64,000 bases of DNA from Ralstonia sp. A12 (GCF_000801955.1 NZ_JSZO01000001.1:372001-436000), one strand, 5' to 3'. Positions 43,843 to 54,816 are shown, counted from the stretch's first letter. Numbers and translations are program-made. The notes: generated from the letters alone by a model not told the origin.

Positions 43843-43847
43843 CACGC

Positions 43848-45404
43848 ATGGCAACCGCCGCGCCCAAGCCGCCACAACCACTGACCGGCGCCAAACTGGC
43901 GATCGGTACGGTGGCGCTGTCGCTGGCTACCTTCATGAACGTGCTGGATTCGTCCATTGCCAACGTGTCGATCCCGGCCATTTCGGGCGACCTGGGCGTG
44001 GCGCCGAACCAGGGCACGTGGGTCATCACCTCGTTTGCGGTGGCCAACGCCATCTCGGTGCCGCTCACGGGGTGGCTGACGCAGCGCTTCGGACAGGTGC
44101 GCCTGTTCATCACGTCGATCATCCTGTTCGTGCTGTCGTCTTGGGCGTGCGGGCTGGCGCCCAACATGGGCATGCTGATTACGGCGCGGATCATTCAGGG
44201 CGCGGTGGCCGGCCCGATGATTCCGCTGTCGCAAGCGCTGTTGCTGTCTACGTATCCACCCGCCAAGAGTTCCATGGCCCTGGCGCTATGGGGTATGACC
44301 ACGCTCGTTGCGCCGGTGATGGGCCCCATCCTCGGTGGCTGGATCTCAGACAACATGAGCTGGCCGTGGATCTTCTACATCAATATCCCGGTGGGCATTC
44401 TGGCTGCGTATGCAACGTGGGTCATCTACAAGGATCGTGAATCGCAAACGCGTTCGCTGCCGATCGACAAAATTGGCCTGGCATTGCTCGTGCTCTGGGT
44501 CGGCTCGCTGCAGTTGATGCTGGACCGCGGCAAGGAACTCGACTGGTTCAATTCGACAGAGATCGTCGTGCTGACCGTCGTCGCCATCGTGGGCTTCGCC
44601 TTCTTCTTAATCTGGGAGCTGACTGAAGACCACCCGGTGGTGGATCTGACCTTGTTCAAGGGGCGCAACTTCAGCGCTGGGGTGGTGGCCATCTCGGTGG
44701 CGTACGGGCTGTTCTTCGGCAACCTGGTGATCCTGCCGCTGTGGCTGCAGACCATCGTCGGCTATACCGCCACGGACGCGGGCCTGATCATGGCACCGGT
44801 TGGCATCTTCGCCATCATCCTCTCGCCCGTCATCGGCAAGAATCTGCCGAAGATGGATGCGCGCTGGGTAGCCACGACAGCGTTCCTGACGTTCGCCCTG
44901 GTGTTCTGGATGCGCTCGCACTTCACCACGCAGATCGATACGTGGACGCTGCTGATCCCGACGCTGATCCAGGGCGCAGCCATGGCGATGTTCTTCATCC
45001 CACTCACGTCGATCATCCTGTCTGGCCTGTCGCCCGAGCGAATTCCGGCGGCATCGGGCCTGTCGAACTTCGTGCGGATCATGTTCGGCGGTATCGGTGC
45101 GTCGATCTCGACCACGATCTGGGACAACCGCTCTGCCCTGCACCACGCGCAGCTGGTCGAGCATGCGAACGCGTACAACCCGGCCTACACGTCGTCGATC
45201 AACCAGTACACGCAACTGGGCATGCCCAACCTGCAGGCCAATGGCGTGATCGAGCGTACGATCTCGCAGCAGGCCGCGATGCTCGGCGCCAACGATATCT
45301 TCTGGATTTCGGCGGTGCTGTTCATCGGGCTGATCGGCTTCATCTGGCTGACCAAGCCGGCGAAGTCGGCCGGTGGTGCAGAAGCAGCAGCCGGCGCACA
45401 CTGA
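43848..45404 (+). CDS. EmrB-type DHA2 multidrug MFS transporter
   Basis: A 518-residue drug/proton antiporter with 14 predicted transmembrane helices. The DHA2 motif LDSSIANVSIPAISGDLG is in helix 1, SFAVANAISVPLTGWLTQRFG carries motif A, and GPMIPLSQALLLSTYPP is the family's motif region. It lies 5 bp after the adaptor gene and forms the inner-membrane part of the tripartite pump. The operon ends at a strong terminator. Substrates of relatives include hydrophobic weak acids and antibiotics; none can be read from the sequence. Confidence 0.94.
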   Translation: MATAAPKPPQPLTGAKLAIGTVALSLATFMNVLDSSIANVSIPAISGDLGVAPNQGTWVITSFAVANAISVPLTGWLTQRFGQVRLFITSIILFVLSSWACGLAPNMGMLITARIIQGAVAGPMIPLSQALLLSTYPPAKSSMALALWGMTTLVAPVMGPILGGWISDNMSWPWIFYINIPVGILAAYATWVIYKDRESQTRSLPIDKIGLALLVLWVGSLQLMLDRGKELDWFNSTEIVVLTVVAIVGFAFFLIWELTEDHPVVDLTLFKGRNFSAGVVAISVAYGLFFGNLVILPLWLQTIVGYTATDAGLIMAPVGIFAIILSPVIGKNLPKMDARWVATTAFLTFALVFWMRSHFTTQIDTWTLLIPTLIQGAAMAMFFIPLTSIILSGLSPERIPAASGLSNFVRIMFGGIGASISTTIWDNRSALHHAQLVEHANAYNPAYTSSINQYTQLGMPNLQANGVIERTISQQAAMLGANDIFWISAVLFIGLIGFIWLTKPAKSAGGAEAAAGAH

Positions 45405-45422
45405 CGGAAACGTCGCCCAAAC

Positions 45423-45452
45423 AAAAAGCCCGGCCAATCGACCGGGCTTTTT
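45423..45452. terminator. bidirectional terminator, emrB-like gene / truB
   Basis: AAAAAGCCCGG and CCGGGCTTTTT form a perfect stem with an 8-base loop between convergent genes. Confidence 0.88.
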
Positions 45453-45474
45453 CTTGTCCGCCGAGAACAGCAGC

Positions 45475-46419
45475 TCAGAGGTGAACGAGACGCTCGGGCC
45501 TCAAGGCCCCTTCGCGCCAAACGGCCACGCCGAGCAACGAGATGGCGACATCACCGCGTACGCCATAGACACGGACCTGCTCAGCGTTCGGCAACGCCAG
45601 TCGTAGTGGCAAGCGCTGACCGTGCAGGAAACGACGGCTATCTTCGGCATCCAGCTCCACGCGCGGCAGTGTTTGCAGCAGCGCGTCCACAGGCGCCAGC
45701 ATTGGCGCGCGCCGATCTTCCGGCACGGCTTCCAACGCTTCAAGCGTCACCGCCCCCTCCAGCGTCAGATTGCCAACTTGCGTACGGCGCAGTGCGACCA
45801 GATGCCCACCACAACCCAGCGCCTCACCAATATCCTCGCCCAGCGTACGGATATACGTGCCCTTGCTGCATGCCACGCGCAGCGTAATGGTCGGCGTGGC
45901 GGACTCCAGATCCGTCGCCAACACATCGATGGCGTGAATCGTCACACGGCGCGCGGCGCGCTCCACCGTCTGCCCGGCACGGGCGTATTCGTACAGCGGC
46001 TTGCCGTCTTTCTTCAACGCGGAGTGCATCGGCGGCACCTGGTCGATTTCGCCGACAAAGCGATCGACGGCGGCCTGCACCTGCGCGAGCGTGACCGACA
46101 CCGGCCGCTCACTCAGCACCTCGCCTTCGGCGTCTGCGGTGCTCGTCTTGATGCCCAGACGCACGATGGTCTTGTACGTCTTGTCCGCGTCGAGCAAATC
46201 CTGTGAGAACTTGGTCGCCTCGCCAAAACACAGCGGTAGCAGCCCCGTTGCCAGCGGATCGAGCGTACCGGTGTGCCCGGCCTTCTTCGCCCAAAGCAGT
46301 CGCTTGGTGCGCATCAGCGCATCGTTGCTCGACCAGCCGATCGGCTTGTCCAGCAGCAGCACGCCATGCACATCACGGCGCGGCGGTTTCTGCGGCTTGG
46401 GCGTGTGTTGCTCTGCCAT
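45475..46419 (-). CDS. truB: tRNA pseudouridine-55 synthase
   Basis: A 314-residue enzyme that makes pseudouridine 55 in the T-loop of tRNAs. The N-terminal HGVLLLDKPIGWSSNDALMR is the TruB I motif. The catalytic aspartate is D54 in HTGTLDPLATGLLPLCFG. RVACSKGTYIRTLGEDIG is motif III, and the C-terminal ~70 residues form a PUA-like domain. It is the last gene of the rimP-nusA-infB-rbfA-truB operon, two bases after rbfA, and is followed by a bidirectional terminator. Confidence 0.96.
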   Translation of the reverse strand: MAEQHTPKPQKPPRRDVHGVLLLDKPIGWSSNDALMRTKRLLWAKKAGHTGTLDPLATGLLPLCFGEATKFSQDLLDADKTYKTIVRLGIKTSTADAEGEVLSERPVSVTLAQVQAAVDRFVGEIDQVPPMHSALKKDGKPLYEYARAGQTVERAARRVTIHAIDVLATDLESATPTITLRVACSKGTYIRTLGEDIGEALGCGGHLVALRRTQVGNLTLEGAVTLEALEAVPEDRRAPMLAPVDALLQTLPRVELDAEDSRRFLHGQRLPLRLALPNAEQVRVYGVRGDVAISLLGVAVWREGALRPERLVHL

Positions 46420-46421
46420 CG

Positions 46422-46793
46422 TCAGTCGTCTTTGGCGCGCGTGGCGTTGGCTTCGTCGATCAGGCGCGACATCTCGATGCCGCGTTCGAGTGAACCGTCA
46501 AAGTGGAAGTGCAGCGTCGGCACGGTGTGGATGTGCAGGCGCTTGAACAGCAGCGAGTGCAGATAGCCGGCCTTCTCGTTCAGGATGGCGGCGGCGACTT
46601 CCGCCTCGGCGCCCAGCACCGTGAAGTAGATCTTGGCGTGCGCGTAGTCTGGCGTGAGCGTCACGGATTGCAGCGTCACCAGGCCCATCGCCGGGTTCTT
46701 GATTTCGCGCTGGATCAGCTCGGCCAGATCGCGCTGGATCTGGTCGGCGATGCGCAGGTTGCGGCCGGCGGCCGATCCCGATTTTTTCGGCAT
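46422..46793 (-). CDS. rbfA: ribosome-binding factor A
   Basis: A 123-residue KH-fold factor that matures the 5' end of 16S rRNA in the 30S subunit. It begins [20 protein letters not shown], then [21 protein letters not shown], the standard RbfA start. [19 protein letters not shown] is the family's C-terminal motif. An in-frame upstream extension is rejected because it would cross a hairpin. It lies 126 bp after infB with a hairpin-U-tract element between them, and 2 bp before truB. Confidence 0.95.
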   Translation of the reverse strand: MPKKSGSAAGRNLRIADQIQRDLAELIQREIKNPAMGLVTLQSVTLTPDYAHAKIYFTVLGAEAEVAAAILNEKAGYLHSLLFKRLHIHTVPTLHFHFDGSLERGIEMSRLIDEANATRAKDD

Positions 46794-46846
46794 AGCGTGT
46801 TCCCCATACGGCGCCGCCGGCACACGCCAGCAGCCCCAAAAAGACA

Positions 46847-46880
46847 AAACGGTGGCGCGGGACGCGCCCGGGCCACCGTC
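46847..46880 (-). terminator. terminator-like hairpin between infB and rbfA
   Basis: On the minus strand, ACGGTGGC pairs with GCCACCGT (8 bp) around a GC-rich loop, followed by TTTTG. The T-run is short, so partial termination is more likely than a full stop. Confidence 0.5.
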
Positions 46881-46919
46881 GCAAAGTCGAGCCGGACACC
46901 GCAGCGTCCGGCCAACGTA

Positions 46920-49817
46920 TTACAGCGTACGCGCCACCTCGGTGATCTCGTAGATCTCGAGGTGATCGCCTTCCTTGACGTCGTTGAAGTTCTTGATCGA
47001 CAGGCCGCATTCGAAGCCTTGCTTCACTTCCTTCACGTCGTCCTTGAAGCGCTTGAGCGAATCCAGCTCGCCCGAGAAGATGACCACGTTGTCGCGCAGC
47101 ACCCGCACCAGCGAGTTGCGCTTGACGAAGCCGTCCAGCACCATACAACCGGCCACCGCGCCAACCTTCGGCACGTGGAAGACTTGGCGTACCTCGACGG
47201 TACCCGTGGTCTCTTCGCGCTTTTCCGGCGACAGCATGCCCGACATCGCCGCCTTCACCTCATCCACAGCGTCATAGATGATGTTGTAGTAGCGGATGTC
47301 GATGCCGTTGTGCTCGGCCAACTTGCGCGCACCCGCATCGGCACGCGTGTTGAAGCCGATGATGACAGCCTTCGACGCGGTTGCCAGGTTGACGTCCGAC
47401 TCGGTGATGCCACCCACGGCGGCATGCACAACCTGCACACGCACCTCGTCGGTCGACAGCTTCTTGAGCGAGTGCACCAGCGCTTCCTGCGAACCTTGCA
47501 CGTCCGCCTTGATGATCAGCGGCAGCGACTTCACGTCGCCTTCGCTCATCTGCTCCAGCATGTTTTCCAGCTTGGCAGCCTGCTGGCGTGCCAGCTTCAC
47601 ATCGCGGAACTTGCCTTGGCGGAACAGCGCGATTTCGCGCGCCTTGCGCTCGTCCGGCAGCACCAGAACTTCTTCGCCGGCACCCGGCACTTCCGACAGA
47701 CCCTGGATTTCCACCGGGATCGACGGGCCGGCTTCCTTCGCCGGCTTGCCATCTTCGTCCAGCATGGCGCGCACACGACCATAAGCCGTGCCAGCGAGCA
47801 CCACGTCACCGCGCTTGAGCGTACCGCTCTGCACCAGCACCGTAGCGATCGGGCCCTTGCCCTTGTCAAGCTGAGCTTCCACCACCAGACCCTTGGCCGG
47901 CGCGTTGATCGGCGCCTTCAGCTCCAGCACTTCAGCCTGCAGCAGTACGTTTTCCAGCAGGCTGTCGATACCGGCGCCCGTCTTGGCGGACACAGGCACG
48001 AACGGCACATCCCCGCCGTACTCTTCCGGGATCACACTCTCCGCCACCAATTCCTGCTTGACGCGGTCTGGATTGGCTTCGGGCTTGTCGACCTTGGTGA
48101 TCGCCACCACGATAGGCACACCCGCTGCCTTCGCGTGGGAAATGGCTTCCTTCGTCTGCGGCATGACGCCGTCGTCGGCAGCCACCACCAGAATCACGAT
48201 GTCGGTCGCCTTGGCACCGCGAGCACGCATGGCCGTGAAGGCCTCGTGACCCGGGGTGTCCAGGAAGGTGATGACGCCGCGATCGGTTTCGACGTGGTAT
48301 GCGCCGATGTGCTGCGTGATGCCGCCGGCTTCGCCCGCTGCCACCTTGGCGCGACGGATGTAGTCCAGCAGCGAGGTCTTGCCGTGGTCGACGTGGCCCA
48401 TCACGGTCACGACCGGCGGGCGGGTTTCGGCTTCGGCGTTGGTTTGCTCCTGCACGTCCCCAACCAGCATCGCTTCCGGATCGTCCAGCTTGGCTGCGAC
48501 CGCCTGGTGGCCCATTTCTTCGACCACGATCATCGCGGTCTCTTGGTCCAGCACTTGGTTGATCGTGACCATCTGGCCGAGCTTCATCATCTGCTTGATG
48601 ACTTCAGCGGCCTTGACCGACATCTTGTGCGCCAGATCGGCCACAGAGATGGTTTCCGGCACGTGCACTTCACGCACGACCGGTTCGGTCGGTGCCTGGA
48701 AGGCATTGCGGTTGTCGTCACCATGGCGGTTGCGGCCGCCCCTGGAGCCGGCACGCCAGCCATCGCCACCGCCACCGGTATCGCCACGCGTCTTCAGACC
48801 ACCGCGTTTGTTGCCACCGCGGTTATCGTCTTGCCAGCCCGACTTGCCGCGACCACCCTTCTTGTCGCCGGAAGGCGAGCTCGGTGCCGCTGCAGCAGGT
48901 GCCGGTGCGGCCGGCTTCTTGACAGCCGCCGCCGGGCGCGCTTCGCCTGCCGGCTTGACCGGCTTGTGCAGCGTACCCGATTGCTCGGCCTTCTTCGTCT
49001 CTTCAGCCTTACGCTCGGCCGGCGTCTTCAGCACGCGGGCTGGGGCGCTCATCATTTCGCGGATGGCGCGGGCTTCGGCCTCGGCAGCTTCGCGGCGCTT
49101 GCGCGCGGCGTCTTCCTCGGCCTTGATCTTGTCAGCAGCAACACGAGCCTCGTCGGCAGCCTTCTGCGCGGCTTCGCGCTCGGCGGCCAGGCGTGCAGCG
49201 TCTTCCTCGGCCTTGCGGCGCGGGGCTTCGTCTGCAGCTTCTGCGGCAGCACGAGCGGCCACAGCTTCCTCTTCCGCCTTCTTGGCGGCGAGTTCCGCCT
49301 GACGCTTCTGCTCTGCTTCAGCGGCTTCCTGGCGGGCGCGGCGCTCGGCTTCCTCCCGCTCCATCGCTTCCTGGCGGGCCTTCAGCTCGGCTTCCTGGCG
49401 GGCCAGCAATTCCGCCTGCTGGCGTTGCTCTTCCTCGCGGCGTGCGACTTCCTCGGCGTCAACCACTGACGCAGCAGGTGCGCCTTCGTCTTCCGAGTGG
49501 GCCGCATTCGGCTCGTCACGCTTGACCAGCACGCGCTTCTTCTTGACTTCCACTTGCACGGTGCGCGTCTTGCCGGTGGCATCCGCTTGGCGGATCTCAC
49601 TGGTTTCACGCTTGGTGATCGTGATCTTCTTGCGCGCGCCATCCTCGGCATTGCCGTGCGCTCGCTTGAGATAGTCGAGCAGACGGGTCTTGTCCGATTC
49701 GGTGATGACGTCTTCCGGCGTCGCCTTCTGCACGCCCGCGGCTTGCAATTGGTCCAGCAGCGCCGATGCGCTACGGTTCAATTCGCCTGCGAGTTGGGCA
49801 ACTGTTGTGCTTGCCAT
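46920..49817 (-). CDS. infB: translation initiation factor IF-2
   Basis: A 965-residue GTPase that positions initiator tRNA on the 30S subunit. The N-terminal IF2-N module ([20 protein letters not shown]) is followed by a very long charged linker of alternating Glu/Ala/Arg (about 110-310) and a Gly/Arg-rich stretch (to about 400). The GTPase domain has G1 [14 protein letters not shown] near 473, G3 LDTPGHEAF and G4 [11 protein letters not shown], and the C-terminal domains end with [14 protein letters not shown]. The middle is longer than in many bacteria but usual for Burkholderiales. It lies 72 bp after nusA. Confidence 0.97.
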   Translation of the reverse strand: MASTTVAQLAGELNRSASALLDQLQAAGVQKATPEDVITESDKTRLLDYLKRAHGNAEDGARKKITITKRETSEIRQADATGKTRTVQVEVKKKRVLVKRDEPNAAHSEDEGAPAASVVDAEEVARREEEQRQQAELLARQEAELKARQEAMEREEAERRARQEAAEAEQKRQAELAAKKAEEEAVAARAAAEAADEAPRRKAEEDAARLAAEREAAQKAADEARVAADKIKAEEDAARKRREAAEAEARAIREMMSAPARVLKTPAERKAEETKKAEQSGTLHKPVKPAGEARPAAAVKKPAAPAPAAAAPSSPSGDKKGGRGKSGWQDDNRGGNKRGGLKTRGDTGGGGDGWRAGSRGGRNRHGDDNRNAFQAPTEPVVREVHVPETISVADLAHKMSVKAAEVIKQMMKLGQMVTINQVLDQETAMIVVEEMGHQAVAAKLDDPEAMLVGDVQEQTNAEAETRPPVVTVMGHVDHGKTSLLDYIRRAKVAAGEAGGITQHIGAYHVETDRGVITFLDTPGHEAFTAMRARGAKATDIVILVVAADDGVMPQTKEAISHAKAAGVPIVVAITKVDKPEANPDRVKQELVAESVIPEEYGGDVPFVPVSAKTGAGIDSLLENVLLQAEVLELKAPINAPAKGLVVEAQLDKGKGPIATVLVQSGTLKRGDVVLAGTAYGRVRAMLDEDGKPAKEAGPSIPVEIQGLSEVPGAGEEVLVLPDERKAREIALFRQGKFRDVKLARQQAAKLENMLEQMSEGDVKSLPLIIKADVQGSQEALVHSLKKLSTDEVRVQVVHAAVGGITESDVNLATASKAVIIGFNTRADAGARKLAEHNGIDIRYYNIIYDAVDEVKAAMSGMLSPEKREETTGTVEVRQVFHVPKVGAVAGCMVLDGFVKRNSLVRVLRDNVVIFSGELDSLKRFKDDVKEVKQGFECGLSIKNFNDVKEGDHLEIYEITEVARTL

Positions 49818-49889
49818 TCAAACCCTTTCGATGCTTGGTTTTAGTGAGGATTGCGAGAAACGATCAGTTGATCGATGTGGGTCGCAACG

Positions 49890-51365
49890 TCACGAAAACC
49901 AGTGTTCACGCGCCTTCATGATCAGCGCCTTGGCCTGTTCTTCGTTAACGCCAGTCATCTCGACCAGTTCGTCCACGGCCAGCTCAGCCAAGTCGTCACG
50001 CGTCTGGATGTTCCCCTCGGCCAGCTTGCCGATCAGCTCCGGGGTCAGCCCCTCGAGGTCGCGCAGGTCTTGCGACACCTTCTCGACCTTCTCTTCCTTT
50101 GCCAGCTCCATCGTCAACAGCACGTCACGGGCGCGGTTACGCAGCTCGTTGACGGTGTCTTCGTCGAACGCCTCAATCTCCAGCATTTCCTGCAGCGGCA
50201 CATACGCCACTTCTTCGAGCGAGCTGAAGCCCTCTTCGATCAGGATGTCGGCGACCTCTTCGTCCACGTCCAGCTTCGCCATGAACAACTGGCGAACGAC
50301 GGAGCTTTCTTCCGCCTGCTTCTGCGCGGACTCTGCCGGCGTCATGATGTTGATCTGCCAGCCGGTCAACTCCGATGCCAGACGCACGTTCTGGCCGCTA
50401 CGGCCGATGGCGACGGCGAGGTTTTCGTCGTCAACCACCACGTCCATGCTGTGCTTCTCTTCGTCCACGACGATGGACTGCACTTGCGCCGGTGCCAGTG
50501 CGCCGATCACGAACTGCGCCGGATCTTCCGACCACAGCACGATGTCCACGGCCTCGCCACCAACCTCGTTACGCACTGCCGTCACGCGCGTACCACGCAC
50601 GCCAACGCAGGTGCCGATCGGGTCGATACGCTTATCGTGCGCCACGACCGCAATTTTCGCACGCACGCCCGGATCGCGCGCTGCCGCCTTGATCTCCAGC
50701 AGGCCCTGTTCCATTTCCGGCACTTCGTTCTCGAAGAGCTTGATGAGGAACTCGGGGCACGTGCGCGAGAGCTCAATCTGCGGGCCGCGTGCGGTGCGAT
50801 CGACGTTCAGGATATATGCGCGGACGCGATCGCCCGTGCGCAGGTTTTCCTTCGGGATCATCTGATCGCGTGCCAGCAGCGCTTCCACGCGGCCGGATTC
50901 GACGATCAGACCCTTCTTGTCGGCACGCTTGATCGTGCCGGTCATGATCTTTTCGCCGCGATCGAGGTAGTCGTTCAGGATCTGCTCGCGCTCGGCGTCG
51001 CGGATGCGCTGCAGGATCACCTGCTTGGCAGCCTGTGCGCCAATGCGGCCGAACTCGACCGACTCGATCTGCTCTTCGATGAATTGGTCGATGTCGATGT
51101 CGGCGTCCTGCTCTTTGGCTTCGAACAGCAGAATCTGCTTGTCCGGCTCTTGCAGCCCGGCATCATCGGGAACGACCAACCAGCGACGGAAGGTTTCGTG
51201 CTCGCCCGACTCACGGTCGATCGCCACGCGCACATCCACGTCTTCTTCAAAGCGCTTCTTGGTCGCCGAAGCCAATGCGGCTTCCAGCGCCCCGAACACC
51301 ACATCCTTGTCGACGTTTTTTTCGCGCGCAAGCGCATCGACGAGCAACAGAACTTCGCGGCTCAT
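49890..51365 (-). CDS. nusA: transcription termination/antitermination protein NusA
   Basis: A 491-residue RNA polymerase-binding protein. The N-terminal domain begins [20 protein letters not shown], followed by an S1 domain around 135-200 and two KH domains, with [21 protein letters not shown] in the first. Two C-terminal acidic repeats are similar: [19 protein letters not shown] and [20 protein letters not shown]. The ATG overlaps the rimP stop (ATGA). NusA binding to its own leader can regulate this operon in other bacteria; the leader found upstream of rimP makes that plausible here. Confidence 0.97.
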   Translation of the reverse strand: MSREVLLLVDALAREKNVDKDVVFGALEAALASATKKRFEEDVDVRVAIDRESGEHETFRRWLVVPDDAGLQEPDKQILLFEAKEQDADIDIDQFIEEQIESVEFGRIGAQAAKQVILQRIRDAEREQILNDYLDRGEKIMTGTIKRADKKGLIVESGRVEALLARDQMIPKENLRTGDRVRAYILNVDRTARGPQIELSRTCPEFLIKLFENEVPEMEQGLLEIKAAARDPGVRAKIAVVAHDKRIDPIGTCVGVRGTRVTAVRNEVGGEAVDIVLWSEDPAQFVIGALAPAQVQSIVVDEEKHSMDVVVDDENLAVAIGRSGQNVRLASELTGWQINIMTPAESAQKQAEESSVVRQLFMAKLDVDEEVADILIEEGFSSLEEVAYVPLQEMLEIEAFDEDTVNELRNRARDVLLTMELAKEEKVEKVSQDLRDLEGLTPELIGKLAEGNIQTRDDLAELAVDELVEMTGVNEEQAKALIMKAREHWFS

Positions 51366-51850
51366 TGCTTGTTCCCTTTGTTTCGATTTCCTTTGAAGTC
51401 CAGCACAGGCACCAGCCGGGCGCGGTCGAGTTCCGACAGCGTGAATTCCAGCAGTGCCGAGCCTTCCTTGCCCTCAAACTCGAGGCCGACCCGTTCTTGG
51501 CCGGGCTCCCCCGTTGGAGCCTGAATGATCCCCGTGAAGTTCTTCTGGCCGCCCACCGGCAGACGCAGCGTCACCTTGGCCTCGAGGCCCGCGAAACGCG
51601 TGAAATCGGACAGCGTGCGCAGCGGACGATCCAGCCCAGGCGACGACACTTCCAGCCGTTCGTAATTCACGCTTTCGACTTCGAAGACGCGCGTGAGCTG
51701 ATGGCTCACCTTCTCGCAATCTTCAATGACGATGCCGTTCTCCGCCTGATCGATATACACGCGCAGCAATCCAGCCGGCGCGCGTTCCACTTCCACCAGC
51801 TCGTAGCCCATGGCGGCGAGGGTTTTCTCAATCAGATCAGTCAGATGCAC
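51362..51850 (-). CDS. rimP: ribosome maturation factor RimP
   Basis: A 162-residue 30S assembly factor. The chosen start is the GTG at 51850, giving [20 protein letters not shown], the usual RimP N-terminus; an upstream in-frame ATG would place translation across the leader hairpin. The conserved core is [21 protein letters not shown] and [21 protein letters not shown]. The end overlaps nusA by 4 bp. It is the first gene of the rimP-nusA-infB-rbfA-truB operon. Confidence 0.93.
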   Translation of the reverse strand: MHLTDLIEKTLAAMGYELVEVERAPAGLLRVYIDQAENGIVIEDCEKVSHQLTRVFEVESVNYERLEVSSPGLDRPLRTLSDFTRFAGLEAKVTLRLPVGGQKNFTGIIQAPTGEPGQERVGLEFEGKEGSALLEFTLSELDRARLVPVLDFKGNRNKGNKQ

Positions 51851-51882
51851 GTTTTTCCTGAAGAACTTCCCGGTACTGCCAA

Positions 51883-51941
51883 CCTGCCGAAGCAAAAAAA
51901 AATGGGCGCAACGCCCATATCATTCGCCCATCTTCTGCAGG
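51883..51941 (-). terminator. rimP leader terminator / attenuator
   Basis: On the minus strand, ATGGGCG-ttg-CGCCCAT (51902-51918) is a perfect 7-bp hairpin followed by eight more Ts, inside the leader of the rimP operon and downstream of a good promoter. CCTGCAGAAG (51932-51941) before it and CTTCGGCAGG (51883-51892) after it are complementary with one mismatch and could form an enclosing or alternative structure. Confidence 0.65.
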
Positions 51942-51962
51942 ATGACTTTTGATTAGACTCAT

Positions 51963-51991
51963 ATTGTAATCCGTCTCGAGGCAAAACGCAA
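51963..51991 (-). promoter_or_regulatory. promoter of the rimP-nusA-infB operon
   Basis: On the minus strand, TTGCGT (51986-51991) and TACAAT (51963-51968) are spaced exactly 17 bp. The predicted start near 51956 gives a leader of about 105 nt ahead of the rimP GTG. Confidence 0.7.
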
Positions 51992-52056
51992 AAATTGCCC
52001 CGGACGCACCACAAAATCGGGCGCTGCGACGAATACCGCACACAGCGCCACCATGC

Positions 52057-53898
52057 TTAACGCTTGCCGCCGCGGTTACCACCGCCGCTGCGCGCTTTGT
52101 TACCCACCTTGTTGCCATTCGGCGCGCCGCCGCCCTTGCCCGGGCGTTTGTTGCCCGGCGTGCGGTTGCCGTCACGCATACCACCGCCCGCACCAGCACC
52201 ACTACGGCCGTCCGGTCGAGCGCCCGTACGGGTGCGGGCCGTCAACGTGGTCGGGCCACCTACATTGATGTAGCCCATGGAGGTCTGCATCGGGTCCGGC
52301 TGGCGCGGATTGGCCTGGCGGCGCGGCGCAGGCGCTGCACGATTGCCGTTCTCGACACCCATGCCGCGCGACTGGAAGTTCGCCTCGCCGGTAAAGCCCG
52401 ACGACATCGGCCCCATCAGCACCGGCGCTTCGCGACGGCGGTTGCCCTGGCGGTTGCTCTGCTGACCGCCCGAGCTCGCTGCCGGCACCTTCATGCCCAG
52501 CGTACCCATCAAGGTGCGCACATCTTCTGCCGACACTTCCTGCCAGCGCCCACGCTTCAGGCCGCGCGGCAGCACAAAGCTGCCGTAGCGCGTACGAATC
52601 AGGCGCGACACAGTCAGGTTGACCGCCTCGAACATCCGACGCACCTCGCGGTTTCGGCCTTCGGTCAGGGCAACGTGGTACCAATGGTTGACGCCCTCGC
52701 CGCCGCCGTCGGCGCAGCGCAGGAAGTTGGCCTCACCGTCTTGCAGCTGAATACCGTGGAGCAACTTCTGGCGATCAGTTTCGGCCAGTTCGCCCAGCGT
52801 ACGCACCGCGTATTCACGCTCGACGCCATAACGCGGATGCATGAAGCGGTTGGCGATGTCACCAGACGTCGTGAAGATCAGCAGACCTTCGGTATTGAAG
52901 TCCAGGCGGCCGACGGCAACCCATTTGCCGGTCTTCATGCGCGGCAGTGCGTCGAATACCGTCGGACGGCCATCCGGATCGGATTGGCTGACGATTTCGC
53001 CGGCCGGCTTGTGGTACAGCAACACGCGCGGCGGCTTGTTGGGTAGCTTGCGCTGAATCAGCTTGCCGTTCACGCGCACCTGATCGGTGGCGAGAATGCG
53101 CTGACCAATGTGCGCCGGCAGGCCGTTCACCGAGACACGGCCTTGCAGAATCAGGTCTTCCATGTCGCGGCGCGAGCCCAGGCCCGCATCGGCCAGGATC
53201 TTGTGCAGCTTGGGCGCATCGTCCTCGGCGGTCAGCTCACGCACCTTGCTCGGCTGCGACGCGCCACCGGTGTCGACTTCGGAGTCGTACGCGCCGGAAA
53301 TCACGTACTGGAAGACGTCGTCAGAACCCTTGCCACCCCTACCGCCTTGATTGCTACGGCCCTGGCCGCCTGCCTTGCCCTGCTGCGGCTTGCCGTTACG
53401 GTTCTGGCCCTTGCCGCGACCCGCATTGGCACTCTTGCCACCGGTGTTTTCGGTACGCTCGCCCGCCGGCTGGCCTTCGCCCTCACGGCGACGATTCTTG
53501 CCGAACCGACCACGCGGGCCGCGTCGCTCGCCGCGTTCGCCCCGGCCTTCTGCCGGAGCACCTTCGGCTGGCGCGGCGGCTTCCGCTACCACCGGCGCGT
53601 CACCTGCAGCGGCCTCTTTCGGCTTGCGGGCGCGCGGGGCACGGCTCTTGCGCGGCTGGGCAGGTTGCCCGGCATCAGCTGCGGCCTCGCCTGCCGGCGC
53701 CTCGCCCTCCGGGCGACCATCCTGCTGCTGGCGGCGCGACGCCACCAAGTTGCGCAGGCCCCGGCGCAGCCCTTTGCGGCGCGGCGCGGACGACTCAGCG
53801 CCATCGCCTGCGCCCTCTTGCCGGGGTGCGGAAGCGTCGGCGTCAGCCGGCATACGTGTATCCATGGAATCTGGCAGGGTGCTCACAACGTCTTTCAA
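52057..53898 (-). CDS. rluB: 23S rRNA pseudouridine synthase RluB with long low-complexity extensions
   Basis: A 613-residue protein whose core is an RluB/RsuA-type pseudouridine synthase. The S4 domain is [21 protein letters not shown] (about 225-275). The catalytic aspartate is about D333 in [15 protein letters not shown], with [20 protein letters not shown] later. About 200 residues precede the core and about 140 follow it, rich in Gly, Arg, Asn, Ala and Pro, with RGG-like patches ([13 protein letters not shown] and a GNRGGKR end). Such tails occur in Burkholderiales but are long here. Starts at 53898 or the later ATGs near 53865 are possible. Confidence 0.9.
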   Translation of the reverse strand: MKDVVSTLPDSMDTRMPADADASAPRQEGAGDGAESSAPRRKGLRRGLRNLVASRRQQQDGRPEGEAPAGEAAADAGQPAQPRKSRAPRARKPKEAAAGDAPVVAEAAAPAEGAPAEGRGERGERRGPRGRFGKNRRREGEGQPAGERTENTGGKSANAGRGKGQNRNGKPQQGKAGGQGRSNQGGRGGKGSDDVFQYVISGAYDSEVDTGGASQPSKVRELTAEDDAPKLHKILADAGLGSRRDMEDLILQGRVSVNGLPAHIGQRILATDQVRVNGKLIQRKLPNKPPRVLLYHKPAGEIVSQSDPDGRPTVFDALPRMKTGKWVAVGRLDFNTEGLLIFTTSGDIANRFMHPRYGVEREYAVRTLGELAETDRQKLLHGIQLQDGEANFLRCADGGGEGVNHWYHVALTEGRNREVRRMFEAVNLTVSRLIRTRYGSFVLPRGLKRGRWQEVSAEDVRTLMGTLGMKVPAASSGGQQSNRQGNRRREAPVLMGPMSSGFTGEANFQSRGMGVENGNRAAPAPRRQANPRQPDPMQTSMGYINVGGPTTLTARTRTGARPDGRSGAGAGGGMRDGNRTPGNKRPGKGGGAPNGNKVGNKARSGGGNRGGKR

Positions 53899-53943
53899 TT
53901 CAAGTGGTTCAGACCATGCGCCGATTGGTCGGCCGACATGGCA

Positions 53944-54816
53944 TTACGAGTGTTCGTTCGTGGAAGCCGCTGACGGCTCAGCCACGGTCTTGTTCGGATC
54001 TTCCGATTGCAATTCGCTGGCTTCCGACTCAGCTACGGGCACGCTGGCATGGCGCACGTCGACCTCAGCGACCGACAAAGCAGCCTCTTGCACAGCGACA
54101 ACCGTCTCCAGGGAGACCTCCGCAGCAACAGCCTCGACCTCGACCACCGGCAGCTCGGTTGCCTCGACAGAGGACGCCGCAGCGCCCTCGCCTTCCGTAC
54201 CCGCCGGAGCATCGTTGACGAGCGCGGTCAACTCCTCCACCGCGATCGCACCGCCCTCAAACTCGATTGCGCCTTGCTCCAACAGGCTTGCCTGCGCCTG
54301 GGCACGGGCATCTTCGAGCGGCGGCAGCTCGTCCAGCGAACGCAGCCCGAGATCGTCCAGAAACTGCTTGGTGGTGGCATACAGCGCCGGGCGCCCCGGC
54401 ACATCGCGATGGCCAATCACCTCGATCCAGCCGCGGTCCTCGATCTGCTTGATGACCTGCGTGTTGACCGTGACGCCGCGGATATCTTCAATATCCCCGC
54501 GCGTGACCGGCTGGCGGTACGAAATGATTGCCAGCGTTTCCATCACTGCACGCGAGTACTTGGGCGGCTTTTCCGGATGCAGGCGATCGAGATACGCGCG
54601 CATCTCAGGGCGGCTCTGCAGGCGCCAGCCCGAAGCCAGCGCGACCAGTTCGACACCACGGTTGAGCCAGTCCTGGCGCAGCTCTTCAAGCAGCACGCGG
54701 ATGGTGTCCGCGGAAACATCTTCGTCGAAGAGCTTGCGCAAGTCATTGACTCGCAAGGGATCCTGCGCGCAGATCAGCGCGGTCTCGAGGACGATCTTCG
54801 CCTCTTGGGTATTCAT
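53944..54816 (-). CDS. scpB: segregation and condensation protein B
   Basis: A 290-residue subunit of the SMC-ScpAB condensin. Two winged-helix domains are visible: [21 protein letters not shown] at the start, then [21 protein letters not shown] and [20 protein letters not shown]-like segments, ending [22 protein letters not shown] (about 175). The last ~115 residues are an acidic Glu/Val/Ala-rich tail. [14 protein letters not shown] at 54816 is the normal start. The gene precedes rluB by 45 bp, the common scpB-rluB pairing. Confidence 0.93.
   Translation of the reverse strand: MNTQEAKIVLETALICAQDPLRVNDLRKLFDEDVSADTIRVLLEELRQDWLNRGVELVALASGWRLQSRPEMRAYLDRLHPEKPPKYSRAVMETLAIISYRQPVTRGDIEDIRGVTVNTQVIKQIEDRGWIEVIGHRDVPGRPALYATTKQFLDDLGLRSLDELPPLEDARAQAQASLLEQGAIEFEGGAIAVEELTALVNDAPAGTEGEGAAASSVEATELPVVEVEAVAAEVSLETVVAVQEAALSVAEVDVRHASVPVAESEASELQSEDPNKTVAEPSAASTNEHS

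Noticed and set aside
46503-49469. Plus-strand open frame of 988 codons over infB
   Set aside because: Antisense shadow of infB; the product has repetitive composition reflecting the Glu/Ala/Arg-rich IF-2 linker.
51837-51962. ORF in the rimP leader (MSLIKSHPAEDG..., 41 codons) as a possible leader peptide
   Set aside because: Its ATG lies upstream of the predicted transcription start (directly beside the -10), and no regulatory codon cluster is seen.
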